Shown in pieces: positions 22,008 through 30,789 of a stretch of DNA of 64,000 nt. Source of the stretch: Cololabis saira (taxonomy: Eukaryota > Chordata > Actinopteri > Beloniformes > Belonidae); NCBI RefSeq assembly GCF_033807715.1, contig NC_084600.1:45963824-46027823 (forward strand). Reading direction: 5' to 3'. Made by a program: the position numbers and the translations under genes. The stretch's first letter is position 1. Each line of letters opens with the position of its first letter. The notes under the pieces were generated by a model that searched no databases, was not told where the DNA came from, and was given only the letters and a program-made list of their open reading frames with translations.

Positions 22008-22727
22008 ACTATGGAACCAACTTCCAATCTGGGTTAAGGAGGCTGACACCACCTCTACCTTTAAAACTAAACTTAAAACCTTTCTGTTTAGTAAAGCCTA
22101 TAGTTAGTGTTTAGTAAACCTCTAGCTGGTGTTGGTAAATCTCTAGGTAGTGTAAACTCTAGTGTGTTAGAGTCAGTAGTCATAGTTGCAGCTATAGAAC
22201 AAGACTATAATAGTTAGTCTCAAATATAGCTTGGTGGTAGATATGCTGCTATAGGCCTATGCTGCAGGGGGCACCGACATGATCCGCTGGGCGGTGCCTC
22301 TCACCCTTCTTCTCCTCTCCTCTTCCCTTCCTCTCTTCTCCATTACCATTTTTATTTATTATAGATATCTCATAGCTATCATTTTTGTCCATCGCTCCTG
22401 CAGTTTCTTGTGCCGGCCCCCTTTTTTTTTCTCTCTTTTGTGCATGTTTGCAGGCCGGAGCCTCGGGAGCTGCGTTCTGTTCTGGCCTGCGGTACCTGGT
22501 CCAGGTCCAGGTCCAGGTTTCTTCCCTCCTAAAGGGGAGTTTTTCTTGCCACTGTTTGGCTTAAGGCTTTTCTCTCACTATGGGAGTTTTTACCTGCCAT
22601 TGTTTATGTAATGATTGCTCAGGGGTTTATGTTTATGTTCATGTTCATGTTCTGGATCTCTGGAAAGCGTCTAGAGACATCTGTTGTATTAGACGCTATA
22701 TAAATAAAATTGAATTGAATTGAATTG
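22008..22727 (+). mobile_element. 5'-truncated Rex1-like LINE 3' end
   Basis: Matches the 3' UTR of the fragment at 11791-12755 (shared ACTATGGAACCAACTTCCA, TTAAAACCTTTCTGTTTAG, TAAAGGGGAGTTTTT). It ends with TATAAATAAAATTGAATTG and repeated TGAAT units, the 3' tail. It contains no coding sequence. Confidence 0.75.
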
Positions 22728-22910
22728 TCCGTTATGTGTGACGCTGCTGCAGCTACAACATAGCAATGGGTTACCATGGTTACAGATTAACTGAAAGTAA
22801 CGATTACTAGTAAGACACAACGAAGAGGGAGCACGTCTGTACACAGTACACAGTGGGCCAAAGAGCAGCTCAGGTAGCTTCCAACATGGGGGCTCCACCA
22901 GGTGATGACG

Positions 22911-23522
22911 TCAAGACGACCAAGCCCTATTGTTCACTGTTTCTTTCAGCTCTCTCCTCTGATGAATTATGTTGAGGGTTTCTGGTGTTATCCATTCCTT
23001 GTGTTTTTGGGATCTTCTCCCCAAGACCTCGTCACAAGTTGAGCTCCAAGCAGCTTTTAAGTGATCCCACTCCTCATCTATTGTCATTCCTTCCTTCATT
23101 CCTAACTGTAGCTCTATGTTTTTCTTTGAGAGGGCATCCTTGAACTGCTCTGTCACTTGAGCATTGCTGAGAAATTCTGTGTTGTATTTTGCTCTTTGAC
23201 TTTTAGACCTTTGATATCTTTACAATCTTAACTTGAATTTCCCTACCAGGAGATGGTGATCTGAGGCTGCATCTGCCCCTCTTCTTGTCCTAACATCCTC
23301 CATGGCTCTTCTGAACATTTTGCTGATACAGATGTGATCAATTTGGTTTTCTGTGACATGGTCTAGTGCCACCCAGGTTGTTTTATGGATTGTTCTGTGG
23401 GGGAATACACTACCTCCAATTACTAGATTATTGTTTACACAGGTCTCTGCAAACATCTCACAATTTTCATTAATTTGCCCTACTCCATGCTTTCCCATCA
23501 ATGCTTCACTTAGCTTTGACAT
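22911..23522 (-). pseudogene. RTE-like LINE endonuclease fragment
   Basis: Two minus-strand frames separated by a break at 23157-23219. The upstream one carries the endonuclease C-terminus: GKHGVGQINENCEMFAETC, VIGGSVFPHRTIHKTTWV, ENQIDHICISKMFRR and ASDHHLLVGKFKL. The second (22911-23156) carries the linker toward the RT. Both are truncated, with no RT motifs, so this is a short fragment of an RTE/BovB-group LINE. Confidence 0.75.
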
Positions 23523-23913
23523 AACAGTGACGACTAAAATGTTTAGTTTTGAGTGCTCTGAAAAACTACTGACTATTTTCAGTCATGTGCCACTTAAAAT
23601 GCAGCAAGATAATTTTAAAAGATGAATATATCACTCCATTTTGACAGTCAGAAAAAACACAATGTGGCACATTTAAAAAAGATTTACTTCCCTGAGTGAT
23701 GTGTTTGGTTCTGTCTGGACCTTGAGCTGTTTCATGACATCAGGAAACACACATGTTGTATGATGGTGATGTGTGTGTGGTTCCAACAAGGGTTAGAACA
23801 AGGAGCTTTGGACAATTAACACCTGAAATACCTTCATCTGAATTGATGGTGTCTTTGTTTGAGGTGAACAAACTCTCCAACAAAATTCCAAAAGCCCCAG
23901 TCAGTAAACTGAC
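23523..23913. other. Intron-like spacer
   Basis: No recognised gene or repeat. Confidence 0.4.
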
Positions 23914-24090
23914 CTGAGAGTCTGCAGGTTGTAGCCTGGATTCTCCACCAGATCAGACAGCTTCTTCACATCAGAATTTTGCAGCTTGTAGTTGAATCTC
24001 AGGTCCAGATGTGTCAGATGGGAGGGGTTGGTCTTCAGAGCTGAGACCAGAGAAGAACAGCTGATCTCTGACAGACTGCAGCTCTGCAAA
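23914..24090 (-). CDS. NLR leucine-rich-repeat exon (diverged)
   Basis: 177 nt encoding one LRR unit, [16 protein letters not shown] then [16 protein letters not shown] and NLQTLR. It is the most diverged of the set: the C-terminal helix reads [11 protein letters not shown] in place of SPDCRLETL. Acceptor TTGTTCAG and donor GTCAGT are present with the common phase. The intron to the next exon upstream (24237) is only 146 bp. Confidence 0.8.
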
Positions 24091-24236
24091 CTGAACAAGG
24101 AAACTAGTGAAGAAGAACTCAGAGCAGTCAGATGGTCAGTGTGGATCAGTAGAAGATCAGCCTGATATCTGCAGGTTAGTGTCAACACAACTTTCACATC
24201 AGATTCATCTGAACACACAACTAAAACATGTCTGAC

Positions 24237-24413
24237 CTCAGAGTCTCCAGTCTGCAGTCTGGACCCTCCAGAAATCCACTCAGATGTTTCACTCCTGAAT
24301 CCTGCAGGTTCTGGTTCTTACTCAGGTCCAGAAGTTTCAGATGGGAGGGGTTGGTCTTCAGAGCTGAGACCAGAGAAGAACAGCTGATCTCTGACAGACC
24401 GCAGCTCTTAAAT
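24237..24413 (-). CDS. NLR leucine-rich-repeat exon
   Basis: 177 nt encoding one LRR unit with [33 protein letters not shown] and PDCRLETLR on the minus strand. Acceptor TTTATTCAG, donor GTCAGA, same phase as the rest. Its 3' intron flank (24112-24236) is nearly identical to those of the exons at 4776 and 7192, which shows that the duplicated unit included intron sequence. Confidence 0.85.
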
Positions 24414-24802
24414 CTGAATAAAGAAACAAGAAAATAAAAATCTATTGTATGGTTGTTTTTAATATCAGTCCAGCTGACATGAAGACGTGGTTTCTGACGG
24501 AGACGTTACAACATTTAGGTTCATTTACCAGCCGCTGACTGGATGTTACCTCATTTATTCATCATCTCATATTCCGTCTGCTTTTTCATCAATTAACTTA
24601 TGTTGATCAATTTTAATGCTTTGTCAGCAGTTTATGAAAATTGTCCCGTCCTTCCTGAAAATCCAGTGAACTTTTTAAAGTTCTAGAAACTTCCTGCCTT
24701 TATTTTCGTTGTGCCCTGTATAATGACAATAAAAAGTCTGAATCTGTATCTGAAAAGAGATGAAAGTTCATGAAGGCATCTTGTCCTTGAACCACGTCCT
24801 CT
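24414..24802. other. Intron-like spacer with a possible LINE 3' tail
   Basis: Mostly unassigned. GTATAATGACAATAAAAAGT at about 24717 followed by CTGAATCTGTATCTG resembles a LINE 3' end. Confidence 0.3.
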
Positions 24803-24965
24803 TCTTTGTCCTCGTCTGAACGTCTCCGTCCTCGTCTGAACGTCTCCGTCCTCGTCTGAACGTCTCCGTCCTCGACTTAACGTCTCCGTCCTCAGCTGAA
24901 CGTCTCCGTCCTCGTCTGAACGTCTCCGTCCTCGTCTCCGTCCTCGACTGAACGTCTTCGTCCTC
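24803..24965. repeat. 20-bp minisatellite (CGTCTCCGTCCTCGTCTGAA)
   Basis: About eight units with period 20, plus minor variants (CTCGACTTAA, CTCAGCTGAA). It lies at the 3' edge of the L1-like ORF1 fragment; the unit codes RRGR/DEDV-type peptides on the minus strand. Confidence 0.95.
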
Positions 24966-25354
24966 AGTGTCAGGTAAAACGGCCTGGCAGATCAGTATCA
25001 CCTCTTCACGGACGTTTTGGTTCTTCTTCTCAGGCACCCCGTAGAGTCGCAGGTTCCATCGCCGTGAATAGCTTTCGAGCTCAGCCAGCCGCTGCTGGTT
25101 GTGTGCTGCTGACGACTTTTCTCCAGTGCATCAATTCTGGTGTTAAACATCACTGATATTTGCTGCACAATATCTGTGTTATCTCCGTCTGTTGCATGAG
25201 GATGCTTACTTTTCTTCAGTGGCGGTGGCTTTGTCGGTGAGATGGGCAGGGGAGGAAGGTCCGCCTCCGCAACAGCCAGGACGGGCTGGTTTAGCAAGCA
25301 GTAGTCATGCATGTTGGTCACAAGCGCGTTCTCCGGTGCACACTTCGGTTCCAT
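24966..25354 (-). pseudogene. L1-like ORF1 protein fragment
   Basis: Minus-strand coding from MEPKCAPENALV (25354) through PPLKKSKHPHATDGD and VQQISVMFNTRIDALEKS, a coiled-coil start. A frame change follows, then NLRLYGVPEKKNQNVREEV and ILICQAVLPDTED. The LRLYGVPE segment is the entry to the RRM-type nucleic-acid-binding domain of L1 ORF1p, which coats the element RNA. The RRM is cut off by the 20-bp minisatellite and the coil is shortened, so the fragment is dead. Confidence 0.65.
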
Positions 25355-25496
25355 GCCGCTAATGTGGCTAATAAACGTTGTTCTAATATTTGCCAACAGA
25401 AAAAGCTCAATATAGTCGTGTTTCACTCGTTTTATACGGATTGAGGTGGACAGCTCCCGAAAATGCAAGCGCTCACGTCGCCATCTTGGATCCGAC

Positions 25497-25912
25497 CTAT
25501 CCAGCTGTTCCAGCTGTTCCAACTGATCCTGATCCAGCTGATCCAGCTGATCCAGCTGTTCCAGGTGTTCCAGCTGATCCAGCTGTTCCAGGTGTTCCAG
25601 CTGATCCAGCTGTTCCAGCTGTCCCAGCTGATCCAGCTGTTCCAGCTGATCCAGGTGTTCCTGATCCAGCTGTTCCTGGTCCAGCTGATCCAGCTGTTCC
25701 AGCTGATCCAGCTGTTCCTGGTCCAGCTGATCCAGCTGTTCCAGCTGATCCAGCTGTTCCTGGTCCAGCTGATCCAGCTGATCCAGCTGATCCAGCTGTT
25801 CCTGGTCCAGCTGATCAAGCTGTCTCAGCTGATCCAGCTGTTCCAGCTGTTCCAGCTGTTCCAGCTGTTCCAGCTGATCCAGCTGTTCCAGCTGGAACAG
25901 CTGTTGAAACTA
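25497..25912. repeat. 9/18-bp minisatellite (GATCCAGCTGTTCCAGCT)
   Basis: More than 40 units of 9 bp, alternating GATCCAGCT, GTTCCAGCT and GTTCCTGGTCCAGCT. Longer blocks of 27-54 bp repeat at a higher level (for example between 25655 and 25815). Frames are open on both strands because the unit length is a multiple of three. Confidence 0.97.
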
Positions 25913-26250
25913 CCGATTGAGATCTCACACAAGCCCAGAAAAGTCTGTAAGAAAATCACATTTGAGCTGATTCATCTTTATGTCTGATCTAAACTGGTTT
26001 CTCTTCCTGTTTACAACCCGAGAAGAGTTAGAATTAAAAACTTACAAAAACATAGTAAAATAAACTGATTCTTCTGAGGGATTTTTAATGAATTCTTCAG
26101 ATGTTCAGCAAGAATATTTACAAAATAAACTAAATATAAGACATTTTTTATGTAATTTTTTTTTTTTTAAATGTTTGTGATTCAAATTATTTTGTTACAT
26201 CTTTGGAGGATTACAACTGGATGAATGTAGAAACTTCTCCATGAACTGAC
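25913..26250. other. AT-rich spacer
   Basis: No recognised feature; includes a poly-T run at about 26155. Confidence 0.4.
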
Positions 26251-26424
26251 CTGAGAGTCTCCAGTCTACAGTTTGGACTCTTCAGTCCATCACACAGAAT
26301 CTTCACTCCTGAATCCTCCAGTTTGCTCCCACTCAGGTCCAGTTCTGTCAGAGGGGAGGGTTTGGACTTCAGAGCAGACCCAACGACTTTATAGTGAGTC
26401 TTTGAGAGTTCACAATCAACAAAC
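26251..26424 (-). CDS. NLR leucine-rich-repeat exon (first LRR)
   Basis: 174 nt encoding [19 protein letters not shown], then [19 protein letters not shown] and [10 protein letters not shown]. The [13 protein letters not shown] sequence is of the kind that opens the LRR region of teleost NLRs (LSETHCEVVASAL). Acceptor TCATCACAG, donor GTCAGT, common phase. It follows the pre-LRR exon at 27661-27757 in the minus-strand order, and the joined codon is in frame. Confidence 0.85.
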
Positions 26425-26643
26425 CTGTGATGAGAGAAAATATGATGTCAGTTCTAATAAAATCTGTTATAAACAAACTGATGACAAAACAGACACGTCT
26501 CATCTGCAGATGAAGGAACACGGCGATACATTCAGTCATCTGATCCCCCAGTCACAATGAAAACATCTGATTCAGGAAAAAACAACTTTAACATACAATA
26601 TTTAGATGAAGAATGAAATATTTGTAAAGTGCAGTAAAGATGT

Positions 26644-27346
26644 TAGAGGGCTGCACGTGTACAATTTTTTTAATGCATGATTAACGCGCAGGATAAAAAA
26701 AAAAAAAAAACGCGCATTATATAATTTCTGGTGGTCAGCAGCACCCGTGGCTTGAGGGAAAGTATGGTGGATTACTGCGTGAACTTTTTAGAAAAGCGAG
26801 GAAAGATGGAGAATGAAAAGGGACTTTTGAACGGAAAGTTCCACTTCAAAAAGATGCAGATGGTTCGCTGGACAAGACTGAAGTTATTTACATCTCGATT
26901 TGAAATGAATTACCATCGAAGTACGTCGAGTCTCAAATACCATTAGCAGCCAAACACACGGCCGATGCAGAGAGCGGCCCCCCCGCCGATCCCCCCCTGC
27001 CCCACCGATCCCCTCTCGTCAAAAGCAGACAACGTTGGATAGCAGCTTGCAAAAAAGGCGCCTGGACAATTTATTTTTTGAGCCGCATAAAAAAACAAGG
27101 AATCTTAAGTTAGTCTTTACAAGTGTAAAGTTGGGGATGGCATTGTGTTTCTATTTATGAAGGAATGTTACATTCAGGTCAGAAGCTTTTTTTGTGGAAA
27201 GTTGAATAAACAATCACATAAAGCAGCATTTGTCGCTTTTCATGTTGGTAAAAGCATTAAAAACATAAAAAAGCAAAAAAAACTTGTGAATAAATGTGCG
27301 ATTAATCACGATAAAAAAAATGTATTGTTTGACAGCTCTAATATAT
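26644..27346 (+). mobile_element. hAT-type element remnant with BED-finger piece
   Basis: The ends TTAGAGGGCTGCACG and TTTGACAGCTCTAAT are inverted-like and typical of hAT derivatives carrying GATTAATCACGAT motifs. Inside, 26731-26946 reads LLNGKFHFKKMQMV and NYHRSTSSLKYH, a decayed BED zinc finger from a hAT transposase N-terminus; the paired cysteines are missing. No catalytic domain. Confidence 0.5.
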
Positions 27347-27354
27347 ATATTTCT

Positions 27355-27361
27355 ACACACA

Positions 27362-27435
<74 letters not shown>

Positions 27436-27440
27436 CACCT
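27355..27440. repeat. (CA)n microsatellite
   Basis: About 40 CA units with two interruptions. Confidence 0.97.
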
Positions 27441-27660
27441 AAGTGCTTAACTTGTCAAAGAGAAGCCTCACATGACTTTGGGGCTTTTACTACACGAGTA
27501 TTTGGAATATAAACCTCTGGTTGAGTTGACTTGAGCTGACCCAGAATAAACAAACACATCTGACTATAAAAGTTCTCATTTGACGACAGAAACAATATTA
27601 AAGGAACTAAACAGTTAATGTACACAGACTGATTGTGTTATTGATCACATCGGGACTCAC

Positions 27661-27757
27661 CGAACTTCTCTGCGGCCCTTCATAGCTGAGATCAGTCTCT
27701 GTTTAACCCCTTCTGTTGAGTCGTGCTCCTCCATGCCCAAGTCAACCAGAACATACT
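27661..27757 (-). CDS. NLR pre-LRR exon (end of NACHT-associated region)
   Basis: 97 nt with acceptor GATATTTCCAG and donor GTGAGTCC. It codes TEGVKQRLISAMKGRREV, matching the segment SEEGxRRLIPAVRNCR that joins the NACHT-associated helices to the first LRR in teleost NLRC3-like proteins. Its 3' phase (two bases) fits the first LRR exon at 26424. No NACHT or FISNA exon is found between here and the HHLA2-like gene at 29381, where the 1.6 kb available is occupied by hAT and LTR debris. The NLR is therefore probably a truncated locus, unless its 5' exons lie upstream of the neighbouring gene. Confidence 0.6.
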
Positions 27758-28279
27758 CTGGAAATATCAATAATAACAATAAAAACACTAATGAAAGTGA
27801 CCCGAACAATTAATAATAATATGACTGTTGGGACGTATTAAACTAAAGTGTGACCTGTAATTAACATCAGAAGTGTCTTCAATCTTTAATCAGTCAGTCT
27901 GAATGTTTAAAGGGTTAAAAGTGTTGATTGCTGTTTGATGTCATGGTGTTCAAACACTGAACATGAGCAGACATTTAATTTATATACTGTATATTCACAC
28001 ACGCAGAAATCCATATGATTAAATAAATCCATATGAAATCCGTATGATTAAGTCAATGCCAAATGTATTGATCTTGACGATGTCCCGTCTTCTCGCAGTC
28101 GATTGACGACACAGACTCGACTCGTTTCAGAATTGCAACCACAGAAACAAAAAGACCAACTGAGGAAGACGGTTCAGAAACAGAGATGGTTTTAGAAATG
28201 AATGAGAGAAAAGAAAAGTTTAACTGAGAAAAATGATTGAAAGGCAGGAAAGTACGAGCGCGACCAACCTAACGACATC
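27758..28279. other. Spacer upstream of the NLR pre-LRR exon
   Basis: No NACHT coding sequence visible. 28080-28279 begins to show hAT-like internal sequence on the plus strand. Confidence 0.4.
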
Positions 28280-28740
28280 ACTAACAAACATCTGGAACTT
28301 ATTGCTCTGGACAACCAGCCTTTTACAGCTGTTACAGATGTTGGGTTTTACAGATCTGTGAACTACATTGAGCCTCACAAAACAATTCCCAGTTGGTGTT
28401 TCCAGACGTGGCGTTACCTGCGAGTTATAATCTGTAATAACATAGATGGACTCCAGGTTTTTGAAATGATCACTTTCAATAAGTTACTGCAAGACTGTGT
28501 GAATCAGAGGAAGCCCACTAACTTGGAATTAATTACTAGTAATGAAGACTATTTGTGCTCTTTAAGATTAAAAACAAATACAGCTGACATGGTGAGAGCA
28601 TCTCAATTCTACTACGTTAGATTTAATGTCAGTATCAAGTATTGCAGTAGAAGTTTAGCTGCATATATCAGTACTAGTATCAACTCGACTTGTTATTGCT
28701 CTGCCTATCATCTTAAATTGCTTCCTCAGGTACCGAGGTT
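28280..28740 (+). pseudogene. Decayed hAT (ZBED-like) transposase fragment
   Basis: Plus-strand coding with HLELIALDNQPFTAVTDVGF followed by YIEPHKTIPS, the segment that follows the BED finger in hAT transposases (IAxDxQPFSVVEDxGF...LEPRYxIPS). Downstream residues no longer match, and the catalytic and dimerisation regions are absent. Confidence 0.6.
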
Positions 28741-28916
28741 GCTGAGGATGGGTGGGGGGAGTAGCAAGTTGGGGTTGCAGGGGGAAGTTAAGTGTACATT
28801 TGTTTTTTTTTTCCTTTTGATCTTTTGAATAATTTAATTTGTTTATATTTTGTATTTTAGGAGCGGGTGTTGGAGTGCCGGTGATCCCTTTGGGACCCCG
28901 ACTTTATGGGGGGGGG

Positions 28917-29296
28917 TGTGACGACCCTGTCTAATTGTGGGCATGCCTGACTTTCTCTCTGTTTTGTTTTGAGGAGTCTGGAGTGAGCTGAGCTGATTGG
29001 GCTGATTTGGAGCACCTAGGCCCAGTGTTCCAGGCTATAAAACCTCCCTGCCTTCAGTGTTCTCTCTCTTCCCTGCCAGCCCCATTCATTTGTTTGGTTG
29101 ACTCTATTTTTCTTAAACAACACGCACCACACATTTTCCACATTCACACACACTGACACTACTGATGCTGACCTCCACACCTCACAAGTTGGTTTGTTTT
29201 GCATTTGCAGTGTTTTTCTTTAAAATAAATAGCATATTTTTAGTTGCACTGTGTTGTTGTCCATTTTTGTCATGGCCTCCGGGCCAGGTTATGACA
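28917..29296 (+). mobile_element. LTR (solo or 3' LTR), probably Ty3/gypsy-like
   Basis: A 380-bp segment starting TGTGACGACC and ending GTTATGACA. It is preceded by a run of nine G (28908-28916) that could be the polypurine tract. TATAAAA is at 29036-29042 and AATAAA at 29224-29229, giving a plausible U3-R-U5 layout. No retroviral or gypsy coding sequence was recognised upstream, and no target duplication was confirmed. Confidence 0.5.
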
Positions 29297-29380
29297 AGTC
29301 TTAACTTGATTTAAAGTACCAGCATATCAGATATCAGCAAATATTCAACATCCTGCATCCTTTGTATTTACACAATCAAA

Positions 29381-29550
29381 TCATGAAACAATATCTTTAC
29401 TTCTTTCTGTTTTTTTCCTCCTCCTCCTTTCTTTCCTCCTTTTCCTGTATTCCTGCACCCTTTTCCTGTATTTGTAACCAACGACTCCAGAAACCAAGAC
29501 GACCATCAGCAGCAAACCCACCACCACTCCTACAATAACTCTGGTCCAGT
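29381..29550 (-). CDS. hhla2-like: HHLA2-like gene: transmembrane and cytoplasmic exon
   Basis: Last exon of a B7-family-like gene. After the acceptor TTTCTGTTGCAG it codes DWTRVIVGVVVG and LLLMVVLVSGVVGY, one membrane-spanning helix. A very basic tail follows (YRKRRKERRRRKKTERSK) that ends with a stop at 29381-29383. The tail has tyrosines only next to the membrane and no ITIM. It starts in phase 1, matching the 3' phase of the Ig exon at 30069. The short charged tail is in keeping with a ligand-type cell-surface molecule. Confidence 0.8.
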
Positions 29551-30068
29551 CTGCAACAGAAAAATACAAGAATTAAAATGACAGTTTCTGTGTTTTTGAT
29601 GTCAGTGATTTGAACCCGAGTCTCAACAGATCACAGCACACATGAACCTTCACAACTCTCTGTTGCTGTTTGTAGCTGCAGTTTCTTAAATCTGTTATAT
29701 TGAGTTATGACCAGTTCTTGAGCTAAAGTCAGTGACACAGGAGTTATTTGAATGTTTCCACTATTTACTAAAACAAATAATTCAGAATAATTTAGCAACA
29801 TTAAAAGTCTCCATCTATAGCAGGAAATGGGTGCAGTTGTGTGACTCACGGTCAAAGACTGTTGCTCTGACGATCTACGTCACCGACAATTTACTGCTGC
29901 AGCAGACTGAAGTCATGCAGATGTTCATACCATCAGTTACACTTTTGACATGAACATAACCAAACAGGCAGAACTCTTTCCTTTTAAACATTCAAATTAA
30001 ACATGAGACATGACCAAAACTAAACTCTTAATAACTTATTTTGGCTCTAACACTTTTAACAGTCTTAC

Positions 30069-30359
30069 CTTTTGGTATGTGAAGAAAGGTGTATTTCACG
30101 TATGTTTCCTCTTCATCCCTGAGTTCACATTTGTATGTTCCTGTCTGGTCTGAAGTTAAATGCTTCAGAGTGAGACTTCCTGTCCTTGAGACAGTCATCA
30201 CATGCTGCTTCCACCTCTCTGTAGTTATGTAGTGGGCTACATCTCCGCTCTGTGTCAGGATGATCTCTTCGTGATTAAATGTCCAGGTGAGATACCTTAT
30301 TGGATAATTGGCGGTTGAGCAGGAGATGAATGTTTCAGTGTTTGATCCACTTATAACAG
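30069..30359 (-). CDS. hhla2-like: HHLA2-like gene: membrane-proximal V-type Ig exon
   Basis: A 291-nt exon coding one Ig domain: TETFISCSTANYPIRYLTW (first Cys and Trp), SGSLTLKHLTSDQTGTYKCEL (second Cys in the D-x-G-x-Y-x-C pattern) and TYVKYTFLHIPK. Splice sites: acceptor TGTCATTTCAG and donor GTAAGACTG. It begins and ends in phase 1, the rule for Ig-superfamily exons. With the two upstream Ig exons it gives a V-C-V order, which is the layout of HHLA2. Confidence 0.85.
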
Positions 30360-30522
30360 CTGAAATGACAGTAAACATGACATGGAATGATGGAAACCCA
30401 AAACGAAAGAAAACTAAACATCAGTTGTAAAGGACAAAAGCTTTCGTAGACGACATGAACATCTCATTAAGGTCTTCGTGGCACTGAGAGCCACCACATA
30501 AACATTTAAATGTAATTTTTAC

Positions 30523-30789
30523 CTGGTTGAAGCAAAGTGGATCTCCTGCTGTTTGCTGGAGTGCTGACGGTGCAGATGTAGTCCAGGTCAGTATCTCCAT
30601 CTGAAAGTACCAGAGAGCTGCTGATGCTGTAAAGCTGCTGTTCAGTCTGCTGGACTGTTGGTGGATTCTGCAGGTTCATGCTGGATGGAGGACTGGTGGT
30701 CCAGGTGAGTCCAGGTTCAGGATAGATCCCCTCTGAGCTGCAGGTGATTTTATTTTGTACCTGTTCTATGTTGACGTGCTGGACTGGAG
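30523..30789 (-). CDS. hhla2-like: HHLA2-like gene: C-type Ig exon
   Basis: A 267-nt exon with acceptor TTGTCCTCCAG and donor GTAAAAATT, phase 1 at both ends. It codes PVQHVNIEQVQNKITCSSEG, IYPEPGLTW, then LYSISSSLVLSDGDTDLDYI and CTVSTP. CSSEGIYPEP and DLDYxCTV are C1-type Ig features shared with butyrophilin/B7 molecules. Confidence 0.85.

Noticed and set aside
25390..25987. Pro/Ala/Val-rich frame (PADPAVPA) and its Ile/Gln and Trp/Ser-rich partners
   Set aside because: Translation of a 9-bp minisatellite in three frames; no gene context.
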